DNA from: Mesodorylaimus sp. YZB2_4
Taxonomy: Eukaryota; Nematoda; Enoplea; Dorylaimida; Dorylaimidae
Reading direction: 5' to 3'
Assembly (NCBI GenBank): GCA_030248295.1
Contig: JASANH010000243.1
Coordinates: forward strand, 272,636-336,635
Length of the DNA stretch: 64,000 nt
In this document: positions 45,501 through 56,762 of the stretch, one piece after another
How positions within the stretch are numbered: the first letter of the stretch is position 1
Layout of the letters: every line of letters starts with the position of its first letter
Program-made: the position numbers and the translations under genes
Notes under the pieces: model-generated
What the model saw: the letters and a program-made list of their open reading frames with translations, nothing else
What the model was told of the DNA's origin: nothing
The model's database searches: none

Positions 45501-46631
45501 TACATGACAGCCCCCTTATAACTAATAACCTCTGCTTGTTCCAGCGTGAAACCATTGTTGTGTCCAGGAACTAAGAAGTACTCTTTTCCGACGCTAAGAA
45601 CAGCTAGTCGACATTGTCTCTACGCCATCTGCACATTCTAGGGCTAGAAGTCCATACATGGTTTGACTTAGCCTTAATCGATTTTCATTAAGTTTTTTCA
45701 ATCCTTTCCTCGGCTTGTCTTAGAAACATGCACAAACCTAGAGACGAGCAAGGAGGAAGCTTCCATTAGTGGCTTTTCTGGTGTCGTCTTTAGTGTGGGT
45801 GTGAAGGTGCGAAATAAAAAAGTGTCTTTGATGCTGGAGGGCGTATGATTGAGGGTCTTACATGACTAAGGCTCACGCTTGGCCTCCTTCTATTTTCCAC
45901 CCCGGCATTCCTTAAATGAGACGAACCCCATGGTCCATTCTAAGAAATGAGCTTCTTTAGTTAGTAGCGTCTTGTAGCAAAGAAACAGGGAGTACGCTGT
46001 GATTACTAAGTGGAATGTGTGACCGACTGCACTTTTGAATAGCATTTCGAATTTTCCAAAAATATTTTATTCCTGAGGCTCTTTAGGTGTGCCTTGGTTT
46101 TTCTGCGCTTGCTTGGCCTATACTGACTTGGCACCTATGCCCGCCTCCTCCATGACATTCATTTGGCTCTGGTGACTGACGTAGTCGATTGCGTCAAAAT
46201 GATTCTGTAAGGACATGACCGCGCATTTTCACCTAATTAGCCTTGTCGCGAAGGAGCTAGTTGGGAGGGCGGACGGTGAATGATTATATCTTACCTTTGC
46301 TAGTAGGTTGTAACAGGATATATATGTACACTCTTTCCATATTTGCCCCCCTCCGAGAGTGTGGGCTGATGCGACAGGGTGTCGAATGCTTAGGATGCTC
46401 GCTAGTATTTTAGGAACTACGTGTTTTTGAAAACAGGCATTGTTTCTCGGCGAAGTACTCGATGTTTGGGCGGATAAAGTAAAAATTCATTGGGACTCTT
46501 TCTGATCATTAGCCCCTAAATATAAGTTTCTTGTTGGCCTTGTTCAAAATTCTTCAATCCGTCTAGCTCGGCATGAAGAGAGGCTGGCGCGAAAATTGCG
46601 TAATTTTTAAATGTTTTCTAGGACCACAGCA
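42573..46631. other. Spacer upstream of WDSUB1-like and Cys-rich genes
   Basis: This 4-kb divergent spacer holds a fragment of SINE-like family B (about 43860-43980). Several 70-106-codon open frames (for example at 44369 and 45254) resemble nothing I recognise and lack consistent splice signals. I see no gene I can support. Confidence 0.45.
43860..43980 (+). repeat. 3' fragment of SINE-like family B
   Basis: It shares 'catgactgctggcatacaggcaaaacgggttg' landmarks and the terminal 'ggggccaac.yacaaaaa' with the long copy ending near 50385. It is truncated at its 5' end. Confidence 0.6.
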
Positions 46632-47018
46632 ATGTTGGCCAAAACGCTGATTATCCTCTTATTATTTCCAATTCTCGTGCAAGCTTGTGGATGCGGAGAT
46701 TCGTGCTCGTTCGAGTCGCCCATCGAATGCGCACGTTGTTGCGCATCATTGGTGAAAAGATCGGCCCCCGCGAGACCACCTTTTGCCACGTCGTATTCGA
46801 TGACACCAAGCGAACCGATTAATGAAGATCAAGAAGTAATTATCGTTGGAAAGCTAAAATCTCTTGAAAAATTGGTTTTCTCCGCTTTCTTAAGAAAGTT
46901 GGTCGAATCTGAATTGAATTCATGCCAGTGTACAAGTATTCCTTCCTGTTCTCTCCTCGATCCAATCTCTTGCGATCGATGCTGTCGTCTTTCGAGTTTT
47001 GATGAAAGGAAAAGATGA
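46632..47018 (+). CDS. Secreted precursor with two six-cysteine peptide motifs
   Basis: A single-exon frame of 128 aa. The ATG at 46632 follows TTTTCTAG|GACCACAGCA, a likely 5' UTR acceptor or trans-splice site. An upstream in-frame ATG at 46611 lies inside that acceptor, so I prefer 46632. Residues 1-18 form a signal peptide. Two copies of C-x-C-x(3 or 5)-C-x7-C-x2-CC follow: CGCGDSCSFESPIECARCC just after cleavage, then CQCTSIPSCSLLDPISCDRC near the C-terminus, both with a conserved Pro-Ile. The first is followed by KR and the second ends in ERKR. This looks like a prohormone giving two disulfide-rich peptides. The spacing recalls trissin-type peptides only loosely, and an antimicrobial or other Cys-rich role is possible. 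I do not recognise the family. Confidence 0.72.
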   Translation: MLAKTLIILLLFPILVQACGCGDSCSFESPIECARCCASLVKRSAPARPPFATSYSMTPSEPINEDQEVIIVGKLKSLEKLVFSAFLRKLVESELNSCQCTSIPSCSLLDPISCDRCCRLSSFDERKR

Positions 47019-47939
47019 TTAATTAGTAGGGAGGAAGATAAAACTGTGGTAATGAGGCGCCTGTGCAAAATGACATGGTGCGCTTCAGAATGGTGGGATG
47101 GCGCTGAAAATCTATATTGAATAGAAATTATGGGACCATGTAGATAAAAGGCTCAGTCACATTTACTGTATGTGTTGCTTGTCGCCTGATTGCGCCCCGA
47201 GATGTGGGTTTCTTCCATCTGACATCGTAAGCCCCGCACTTGCGAGATCTGCATCCGTTCATGCATGCATTCCTCCCACGCTACAAGCATTACCATTATT
47301 TTAATTAATTACATATACAGCGGGATTGTCAACGAATAGCAAATCATTGCGTGGGTAAACTAACAACCTGACCAAACGAGTTATCTGGGTTTCCTATGTG
47401 TTCAACAATAAGGAGGCGTAGAATTTCAAATGTCGGACGGGCTGCCAAGAAAGTGTAATGGCCCGATCTTTTGCCCCCTGATAAGAAAATGAAGGGATTG
47501 GAGCGCGAAATGAGGTTTCAACTTCTAGAAATCCAATCGATATTTCAGTGCTGACTCACAGAATATGTACACAAACGTGAAAAACTTGCGCGAATGTTTA
47601 TTTGCCTTGTGTCCTAGAGCCTGCATTGACTGTCCATCCCTCAGTAGGTATCTACTCCATTAGCGACCCCCACTTGTATACACATTCCCACAGTTTCCGC
47701 ACACCATAGCCTTGGACTAACGTGAAACTGGTTTTATTGAAAACTCAAGGCCGCTCGATTTCGCGACAATGTCAACTTATCGACTTGAATGCGGACGCCT
47801 TGAAAATGCGCGTCACACATGACTCACGATCAGAGTGTTCAATGTAGACTCGTCTGTGCTGGTTTATTAGAACCTATTTTCTCGTTCACACGACAAACGA
47901 GAACAGCCGACGCCAAATCTGGCGCGTCTCGAAGTGGCA
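47019..47939. other. Spacer, nothing recognised
   Basis: No exon, repeat or clear promoter element stands out. It should contain the 3' UTR of the Cys-rich gene and the promoter of the amidase-like gene. Confidence 0.45.
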
Positions 47940-50900
47940 ATGGCTGGGCTTACAACAAGTCTACTCCCCTTATTTCTCTTTTTTTATTTAAGTTCTTGCG
48001 TAGAAATTGATTTTGCTAGAATTACTGTAGAGCATATTAGACAGGCCCTGTTGACTGGAGCTAATTGCGCGGAAATTATTGACCTGTTCTTGAGGAGGAT
48101 TGAGAAATATGAAAGAGGCCCGTTGCAGCTGAAGGCCATAATCAGTCTCAATCCGCATGCCAGGCAAGAGGCTGCTGATTTGGATAATCATTTCCGTCGA
48201 ATGGGGAGTCTAGTGGGGACTTTACACTGCGTGCCGATTGTGGTTGGTGATAACATCGATGTGGCTCAGATGGCAACCACAGCCGGGGTTAGAGGTAAGC
48301 CGCCAATCCATTGTAAGCTTTTTAAATTTGGCGCCTAATCTGATTTTATTTGCATGCAGCCGTCGGTCTGCTTTCAAAATACCGACTGTTTTCAAAAAAT
48401 AGTGAAGACTAGAGGGTCAGGTAAAAAAAATTGAGTGCGAGCGAGAAAAACTTTGCGCACAGAAACACTGAATTCTGACTTTCCGTTTAGGTTTCGGTTG
48501 ACGTGAACTTTGACTTTTTAGGTTCTCGCCTAATTTAAATTTGTGGGAATTCAAATACAGGCCTTTCTGGCGTGGGAAATGAACTATCTCCTCGATACTA
48601 CATCTCACAACTTTAAATTGGCGGGAACTTACGAATATTGGTGACTGTGCGCAAAGTATTAATTCTTTCATCAGTTGGTTAGTCATGATGCTCTCTCCTT
48701 CTCGGGCACCAATCAGAAGAAAGCTATGGCCTGAATTAAGTTAGTACATGCTTTGAACTGATCAGCTATGAGCAAATCCAATATTTTTAGCCTTGTCTGA
48801 CTCATTCGCCCCGAGGGACGCGGATATTGTGCAGCTGCTGAAAAACCAAGGCGCAATCGTGGTCGGCAAAGGGAACATCTCGCCGTTCGCTTGGGAGCAT
48901 CGTTACGTGGAGAGTCAGACAGGCGGTTTGGCTAAGAATGCATATTGTGTAGGCTGCACTACTTACGGGGCCAGTGCAGGTGCAGCTCAAGCCACGACTG
49001 TAGTCTATGGACTGATCGGATTGGGCACAGATTCGGGTGGTTCGATTGCCCTGCCAGCTAGTGCAGCCTCGTGCTTAGGTCTCAGGCCGTCTTGGAATCT
49101 GGTGAGCACACGAGGCATAATTCCCGTCCAAGATTTTACAGACGTCGTAGGCCCCTTCACGAGGTACGCGTCCGATATGGCTGTCGTTATGGACATTCTG
49201 GATCCGGCAAAGCGAGGACGAGGACACTATGATAAAATAGTGCGAGAGGCTGAACATGGATCAAATGACATGAGGATCGGGATTATGGCTGATCTGGTTT
49301 ATCAGAAGGTCGTCTGGCCAATGGCCAATTCTCAAGGCTCGTCTTTGGTCACGTTCCAACTTGGCGACGATGTACGAAGTCTGGTTAGCAAGGCGATTAG
49401 TGATATGAGGTCACTTGGTGCCGAAATGACAAACATGACACTTGGTATGCAACGAATATTTTCTCATCTGGCAGCATTTGGCCGTAAGTTCCTTCGTACT
49501 CATTGATGGGGGGAGGGGGGATTCCTCAGAAAGTTAGTGGACTATAAGCCTGCTAAGCGACTAAACATAAGCTATACGCCATGGTGTCGTCGAATCGTTT
49601 AGCAACAGCTTCTGATTTCGCGATTCAGCGGCTCTAATTAGGGTTATGGGATAACTGCAACAGGTTTCGGCGTCTTGAGTGGTTGCACTTGACCGACTTG
49701 GACTGCATCCGTACTGTATGTGTCGCAGGTCTGCCAAATCCAGGTGCTTCTACCCGTTTTCTGCGTACCGCAATTTTCCGTCGAGTCCGTGCAATGACAC
49801 TGGCCCCAATGGGTTGTGGTGTCAGCTTAACCTCGCTCCGACCCTGACCAGGGAGGAAGAGAAATAGTCCGTACATCAGGTGCACGCCAGATATTCTATG
49901 CTGACAGAGTACACTGGGGCATCTATTAAACGTAAGAGCCGCGGTGGCTCAGTTGGTGGGCGTTGGTCCCGCATTTCTTGGGCGAAACCCTGACTGGAGG
50001 CCGCACTTTTGTTCGAGCTGAGGACGGCACTCTGGACGGTAAGCCCGTTCTCAGAGTTGGAACCGGCCTTCGACGGTGATTTAGTAAGTCCGTCGCTAAC
50101 CTGGCTCAGGGCGACTCACCACGCCAAACGAGTGGAAAATTGGGAACCTGGTCGTCGGAAACCAGTCGGGCAGGATCTCCCTTCTCTCCCATTATCATCC
50201 TGGGACGCTGGTGCTGGCACAGGATGCCTCGCGTGGAGGTGCTCCTAATGGAGACACACACAGGGAAGCTGGTCACCTCACGGCCTCGATTTTCATATGA
50301 CTGTTGGCTAGCTAGGCAAAACGATTTGGAAATCCCGTGGGGAAACTGGGGCGGCATGGGGTCCAACCCACAAAAATCTTAAAACAACTGTTACATAACG
50401 CAGAATGTACAAGGTGTCGACATCGATCGATGCACTCTCAGTTCTGGTTTCAGAATTCGACATCACATCCTGCAGTGCCGACTGGCTCAATTCCTATTTG
50501 CGTCGTTTGACATCCCCGGCCCCTTACCACAGCCTGAGCCAAGTACTCCGAAGCCGCACCTTACCAGAAACATTTCAACGCTACTTTGAAACTTCTCAGC
50601 GCAAATCCATCCTTCAACAGTGTGATACAGCGTCAGACACGTTCCACAAGGCAAGAGCTTCTTTAAAAGAGTACATTATGGAACCTTTGTTCAATGGAAA
50701 TAAGGACGTGCTGTTATTCCCAATGTTATCCGATTTTCCTCCCACAATCCACGACCGTCGCGATCAGCCCCTCATCGGGGTCCAGCTGGCTGCTTTGGCC
50801 GGGTACCCCACCCTCACGCTGCCAATTGGGTTCAGCATCCCGACCAATGGTGCCCCGCAAGGACTGCCGACCAGTGTACTCTTGATGGCCCAGCCTGGAC

Positions 50901-51058
50901 GGATGGACGCATTGATCAAAGTGGCTGCGGCTTATCAGAATCAATTTGGAAAGATAGTTTTGCCTGAGGTGGTGTCAGGAAGTGGAAAACTGGGCACAAG
51001 TATGAACCAAATCATTTTGCTATCACTAAGCCTAGTGCTGTTTCGTTGGTGGGCATGA
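47940..51058 (+). CDS. Secreted, membrane-anchored amidase-signature protein, probable pseudoenzyme
   Basis: Exons 47940-48294 and 48791-49483 join in phase 1. The last exon ends at 51058 and starts near 50404-50414, but neither candidate acceptor gives the required phase, so that junction is unresolved. The product has an N-terminal signal peptide (LLPLFLFFYLSS) and an amidase-signature fold with TTAG, GLGTDSGGSIALPAS and a normal C-terminal half. It ends in a hydrophobic tail (IILLSLSLVLF) after SGSG, as in GPI-anchored or membrane-tethered proteins. Active family members use Lys, cis-Ser and Ser. The Lys in LLKDN is Gly here (VVGDN), the cis-Ser position in GGSSGG reads Ala (YGASAG), and only the nucleophile Ser in GGSI remains. 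Hydrolase activity is therefore unlikely, and a binding or scavenger role is inference. About 560 aa. Confidence 0.85.
49930..50388 (+). repeat. SINE-like family B, long copy in amidase-gene intron
   Basis: It starts with a tRNA-like head (GCCGCGGTGGCTCAGTTGG resembles box A, with TGTTCGAGC about 75 nt on as box B), a body with 'gctggtgctggcacaggatg', and ends in 'ccaacccacaaaaatctt'. The head and body match 54045-54330. Its 3' end lies about 16-26 nt before the last exon of the amidase-like gene. Confidence 0.75.
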
Positions 51059-51554
51059 TGCTCTGGTATGCATTGCGTCCGAAGCTCAAAATGCGATCTT
51101 TTGTAAAGTTTTGATGGCAGTTTAGCTAATTTTTAATATGTTGTGTTCCCATTGCATTTAAGACCAGCACTCGATCAAAGCCATTAAACTATGCATGCAA
51201 GGCCCTTTGCCACACAGCAGTGACCTTTATCATAAATGCCATCCCTACAGCACGCATCATCTTTGCCGTTTCTGTATATCGGGCTGATATGTAACCCACG
51301 CCCTTCGCAAACTTGGCCTTTTCCGATGTTCATAACAGTGGAAGGGTGAGGTGAGCACTGGTGGAATATACGTTGGCAAAAATTTAGACATTTTTCAAAA
51401 TCCAATTTATAATGTGCTGTGAGCTAAGGCCTTATCAAAGTGTCAACAAATACCACAGCGACAATTCACGGTGCAGCATCCAGCCAGTGGTGAGTGCTAC
51501 TAGTAGTCAGCATCGGTTAGGGAAAGTGGCTGTGACAGCTGTACACTGCCCAAC
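51059..51554. other. Spacer with an unexplained Cys-rich minus-strand frame
   Basis: The spacer holds the amidase 3' end and the VWA promoter. A minus-strand frame at 51184-51405 contains nine or more Cys in about 70 codons (for example DACCRDGIYDKGHCC). It is not assigned because no signal peptide or splice partner was found. Confidence 0.35.
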
Positions 51555-52687
51555 ATGCTTTGTACCATCTTCATTCTTTCTGTTGTTGGATCTGTGGTGG
51601 GGGATACGCAAAGGTATGGTCTGTTTGCACTCTCTCCTGGTTTGTACTTTGCTGGTCACTTGAGATCCAAGTATTATTTCAGATGCTCAACAGACATGGC
51701 CTTCCTCGTGGACCACTCCAGCAGTATCACAAGTACCAACTACGTCAATACGGTAGGCACTATGAGTGTAGCCCTGGTGACTTTAGCTTGCATAAATATT
51801 TTAGATCATTCCCTTCCTCCAAAACCTCGTAGACGGCTTGGACGTCGATGATCGTGTTGCATTGGTGCCTTTCTCCGATCCAGACCTGACAGAGGTCGCG
51901 TTCCATTTTAATAAATACTCGACAAAGGCGGATATAATTAATGCCATGAAAAATGCAGAATTCAGAGGCGGAAACACCGCAACCAGGAAGTAAGTCTCCC
52001 AGTTCTAGTCTCAGTCTCCAATCATGATTGCTCAGCCTACAGTCGTTGAAAAACATGGAATCAGGCAGGGGTGCTCGTCTGGGGCTCGAAACTGACGAGC
52101 TTGGTGACAAGTTGCGTCAACCATTGCTTTTATCTCGCAAAAATCAATCAATAAAAGGTCTCCATCAGCGTCTGAAAACCCATATGCCCTTATTTGGCAG
52201 TGTCGATCACTCTTCATCAGCAGAGTTGTACAGGATAAAAAATGTCCAATTAGTTTGTGAAAATTGATGTCATGTGTCACTTTTCAGGGCACTCGAACTA
52301 GCCCGCGATTACGTATATGATCCGAGCAACGGTGCCAGGACATCCAGTTATAAGGCCGACGTGGCCCCAACTCTTCTCATTATCACCGATGGAGTGGCGT
52401 ATGTCTCGCCTGCACGTGACCATAGATCATATAAACATCAAATTTATTTTAGAACTGATCGCGATCCCGCCTCGATAGCTGAACAGCTCAATGTTTTTGG
52501 CATTTCCATATTCGCCGTCAAAGTCGGTCCTTTGGTCAACGAAGATTATCTCGCTCAGATCACTGGCGACCCGAAACGAGTGTTCTCGGCCGACAGTTAC
52601 GAAGATTTGACCCAAGAATTGGCCAATGCCATCATCGCCAGTACGACCGCGTGCTCGCAAAGAAATGGTGTTTATCGTAGTTTTTAA
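51555..52687 (+). CDS. Secreted single VWA-domain protein
   Basis: Exons 51555-51613, 51683-51752, 51805-51989, 52288-52398 and 52453-52687 give 660 nt (219 aa) with matching phases. A signal peptide (MLCTIFILSVVGSVVG) is followed almost directly by a VWA domain. The MIDAS is complete: DHSSS (D-x-S-x-S), the Thr of GGNTATRK, and the Asp of IITDG. The motif IFAVKVG and a C-terminal Cys close the fold, pairing with the Cys just before strand 1, as in matrilin or collagen-VI VWA domains. Such domains bind matrix or adhesion partners through a divalent metal. The 54-nt intron 52399-52452 is itself open and in frame, so a retained form would add 18 residues after ITDGVA. Removal restores the family sequence ITDGVATDRD. 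Confidence 0.9.
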
Positions 52688-53692
52688 TCACAGGATTTGG
52701 AAGGGGGGTTGTTGAAGTTAGTGCTATAGTCTTCGATACCATGCCTGGTGATGGATAGGGTCCTCTTGCTGATACTGTGTTAGTGTTATTCCATATTGCA
52801 CTCTAGTGTGACGTAAATACGCTTGGCTGTGTGCCCACCTTCATCCCTGCCATATGCCCTTCGTACAGTAATGAAATATGCAAATACTCCAGAATAAGGT
52901 CACTGTTACTGAATGGGACTGCTCCTTTCTAGTGTCAGCACAAACTTAACACAAGCTTTATGAAGACACGTTTCTGAGGCATGGATAAAATAATTATGCA
53001 AAAGGTGCCCTTTTCCCAAACACTGTTACGTCGTCGAGGACTAGCTCTTATTTACGGACTGACAATGAGAGTGTACGCTAGGACTTGTCAGTACGTACAT
53101 CCTGACAAATAGCCAATTCTGAAGAGGCGACGGCATAATGCATGAGTTCTGATGCCAGCAGCGATGCTTTACTTTGGACTTTTCCAATTGCTAGCCTTTC
53201 GGTTCTAGACGTACATCGTTGCTAAACTCACGCACTCAGACCGAAGAGTATCTAAGATGAGATGGTGATTGAATAAGTTGTTTCGCAACACCGAATATTG
53301 TGCTTTCGATCATGAAGCACGTGACGAAATAATATAATCAAACTTGGTCCGTCTAAATGATTTTGTAGCTGTAAATATGTGCGCCAGTCAGTAAATTTGC
53401 GTATGCTCCATTAAGCACCATCTTTTACATTTTCGGCTCTACTGACCATGATTGGCCGGAAAAAGTTTTTACGCAATGCAAGTAGACCGCCGAGCAAAGG
53501 CTAGGCTGTGTCGACCATAGTCGGTCTTCTCAATTGCTGAGTGGCCCGTTTCGACTGCTGCTCTCTAGCACCGCGGTCGGGTGGGGTTGGTGTGCGTCTT
53601 ATGCCGTTGCAGAACCTCGCCTAAAAAGTGCACTCTAGCTCCTATATTACCTCAACGTTTTATGATTTTCAGTTTCCAGGACAAAGTACAGT
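52688..53692. other. Spacer upstream of the FLP gene
   Basis: No coding exon is recognised. TTTTCAG at 53665-53671 just before the FLP ATG looks like a 5' UTR acceptor or trans-splice site. Confidence 0.45.
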
Positions 53693-55634
53693 ATGGCCAT
53701 TCATGCGTTTCTGGCATCTTCGACTTGTTTCCTGGTTTTGTGCACGTTAAGTAGCAGTAATCCACTTCTGACACCTGAAAAACTCGGCGACCCGAAAATG
53801 ATTGAGAAAGAGTTGAACAACGATTGCGTACAATTGTTGCAGTGGTTTGATCAAGTTGGAAATCAAGAGTGGTTTGACCAGTACCATTCGCAGTTGGACG
53901 ATTGCGCTCATTTGATCCTCGCTTCGCAAAATGGCCAGCTGAAAAAAGTCAACTTGGTGCCAGAACATGAAAAAGGAACAGGGGAGCCATCGGGTGAGTT
54001 AAACTTGATGATTCGAAGCCATGCCGTCATCTGTTTTATCCCAGAGCCCCGCGGTGGCTTCGTTGGCTGTGTTGGTCCCGCATTGCTTGGACCAGCAGCC
54101 CTGAACGGGAGGCCGCAGTTGTGTTCTGGCCGAGGTTGAAAGTTTAGGAAGGCCATTCTCAGAGTGGGAACTGGTCTCGAACACCAATCGGGAAGTTCTC
54201 TCCCCTCTCGCCCAGTATCATCCTGGGATGCTGGTGCTGGCGCAGGGATGCCCTCGTGGAGGTGCTCCTAGTGAAGACGCACAGAGGCAAGCTGTCGTGA
54301 GAGCTGGCCATCGATCGGCCTCGCTTAGCATATCATGGTCAAACCCGAAATTTTTTTTAAATTCTGTTTTCCCTATGCTTAAGGAGGGACTTGCAGCTGG
54401 GAGTATGGGAGCGTGGAGAGCACACGAGTACATATACTGTACTGCGTACATTCATGTTCATGTTCATGATCTACATCAAGCGCAGGCGAGTGTAGAGTGT
54501 TTATGTAGGGCCACATTGTACACGAAATGATGCGATGTGTGATGTGACAGCATTTGACACACTGTACTCTGGGAGGGGGTACTCAAGGCTGATGCACGAC
54601 CTGAGCAGGCAGTGAACTTATAAATGCTATGTGGTTTGTAATAGGCGCGGACTGGTCTCTCCGGCCTCTCTCTCTGTGCAGGGTCCAAGGAACCAATCTG
54701 CCTCTCCTGACTGACTGTTAATGGGCTGGCACGAGCCCCAGAGCGAGATCGATGTCGAGGTTGTGTCCAGTTTGGTTTGCAGGCATCATAGAGTCTAGAG
54801 TCCCTGGTCTGAACCTGCTTAGGGCTCAGGGTTGTCATAACCCCTTTGACGGCTGACACGAACGGCTGCTCCCCGAATAGAAGGTCTATATCACTTAGGG
54901 TGATGCCACGAAACTCAACACGATGCCTGTGGTGCCTGTAGACTGCATGGGCTCGTTCCTGTGGCTTCAGCCATCCTTTAGTCAGCCCTACTTTGGCACG
55001 AAGCGAGCCAAGGATTTCAAAGTGTGGGCGCCTGTGGGCTCGTAGAAAATCACAAGTGCAAAAAAGCAAATAAGCAATAGCTGCATCGTGAAACTCATTT
55101 GCTTACGAGCCCCTTTGTTTTATGCTTCATGTACCATTCTGAAATTTGGCCAGTTGCCGGTTCGTTGCGGTTGAAATTTTTCTACAAGCCTGATTTTACC
55201 ACTTCCCGTTTTTTTGTTGGGTTGACATTTGAAAACGATTCCTTTAATTTTTTCGCCTCATAAAATGCATTCACAAGCAAGAGAAAACTTCCGATTGTGT
55301 TTTGCCTGAAATCATTTCATGAAAGTCCACATTTTTGTTTGCCATGCATATTAGCACTAATGCATTCGATATCCATTTTTTCGCTAGGCAAATCGGACGA
55401 TAGCACCCCGTCGAAAGCACTTAACCGCCGCGCGTACGATTACATCCGTTTCGGTAAGCGATTGAGCGTCGACGAGGACAAACGTAAGAGAAATTCAATT
55501 AACACGAGCCAATGAGTTTGTGACGCAGTAGACTGCAGTCACTTTGCTCAAACTTCTTGCTGATTTTAGGAATGACGCCAAAAAGCGCCAAGAAACTGGG
55601 AACGCACGAATATATTCGGTTCGGGAAGAAGTAA
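53693..55634 (+). CDS. flp-25-like: FMRFamide-like (FLP) neuropeptide precursor with two YIRFG peptides
   Basis: Exons 53693-53993, 55388-55483 and 55570-55634 join in phase (462 nt, 153 aa). Residues 1 to about 22 are a signal peptide. A 75-residue spacer follows. The peptide units are RRAYDYIRFGKR, split from the spacer by intron 1, and KKLGTHEYIRFGKK at the C-terminus. Dibasic sites and the amidation Gly predict AYDYIRF-amide (or a shorter form) and LGTHEYIRF-amide. C. elegans flp-25 encodes DYDFVRF and ASYDYIRF amides, the closest match I know. The peptides would be released from neurons and act on GPCRs. Intron 1 (1.4 kb) contains a SINE-like copy and a 400-bp repeat. Confidence 0.92.
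54045..54330 (+). repeat. SINE-like family B, second long copy in FLP intron 1
   Basis: It matches the copy at 49930 through 'gcggtggct.cgttggc.gtgttggtcccgcat', 'ctcagagtgggaactggt', 'tcatcctgggatgctggtgctggc' and 'ggaggtgctcct'. It lacks the last 60-70 nt of that copy. Confidence 0.75.
54640..55045 (+). repeat. 400-bp dispersed repeat, copy 1
   Basis: It shares many blocks with 63070-63450, including 'agcgagatcga.gt..aggttg', 'gggtttgcaggcatca', 'aacccctttgac', 'cggctgctcc' and 'ctcctgtggctt.agcc'. No coding potential was recognised. Confidence 0.75.
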
Positions 55635-56585
55635 AATGACAGAAAGATGATTCAGAATACCGGCACCAAGTCGACATACCTATAGTATATATATTGTACT
55701 GCATGGCACAATGAACACGAATTAGTTGTACCCGGTTTCTATGGTGGTAAAAATGTGACAAGCGTTGCTGCGAGGCGAATGTATGTGGTCTAAGGATTTT
55801 CAGTTCTGGCAAAGTTCGATGTCTGTTTTATTCTTTTGCGACCATATATAGCATGATATCGTTTCAAAATTTTTAGTCCACACGCGAGAATTTTTAGTAC
55901 GGATTACAGTGGGTAACAGACTTCAAAAGATCAACTGAAAATTGAAACACTTCTGGCAGACTGAACTATCGAACCGAGGTTGTGTTTCTTGTCGTACAAG
56001 ACTAAGCAGACTTCCTTGGTGTCGAAGAAAACACGGCTGCATCACAAAACTGCTTGATCATGTTGCAGCAGACATTTCAACAAGCCAAACATGTGATCGT
56101 CACTTACGATTAACTTTCTCTCCATTTCTGTTGTTGACGCTATGCACGATAATTCCATTAGTTGGTTGATTAGACCCATGCTGTCACTCGAAGCAGGACG
56201 CTCGACATTTACTGCATCCTGCCAGGGTGGGGGAAAACACACGCAGAGTCATTGGAAATACCTATTAAAAAGCAATTTCGAACTCATGTGGTCGAGGCTG
56301 GTAGACCCTCTGGTCAAAAAGGTCACAGAACAGATACTGATCAAATCGCTGGCTAGTGGACAGGATGATCCTATGAAGTGGGTGGGGGGGAACAAAAATC
56401 GATTTTCATGGAGCTTTTCATGTTTCTCAATTCCAGATAGTATTGTAATGCGTGTTTGGCCTGACCGTGAGGGGTCTACGCAGAGCAGTGTATCGCGCCT
56501 TCCAAAGCACCACCCCAAAAAAAAAACAAAAAAAAACCCAAAAAACCAAAACAAAAAAAAAACACACAAAACAACAAAAAAAACA

Positions 56586-56621
<36 letters not shown>

Positions 56622-56627
56622 AAAAAA

Positions 56628-56704
<77 letters not shown>

Positions 56705-56718
56705 AAAAAAAAAAAAAA

Positions 56719-56752
<34 letters not shown>

Positions 56753-56762
56753 AAAAAAAGGG
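55635..56762. other. Spacer ending in an A/C-only low-complexity tract
   Basis: No gene is seen. The last 250 nt are almost pure A with scattered C. The Lys-rich and Phe-rich open frames here are artefacts of that tract. Confidence 0.6.
56513..56760. repeat. Low-complexity poly(A)-rich tract with scattered C, no T
   Basis: About 247 nt consist of A with isolated C and essentially no G or T. It directly abuts the 5' LTR. It may be a poor consensus or gap-fill artefact, or a true simple repeat. Confidence 0.9.

Noticed and set aside
44369-45574. Cluster of 70-106-codon plus-strand open frames
   Set aside because: No family is recognised and no phase-consistent exon chain could be built.
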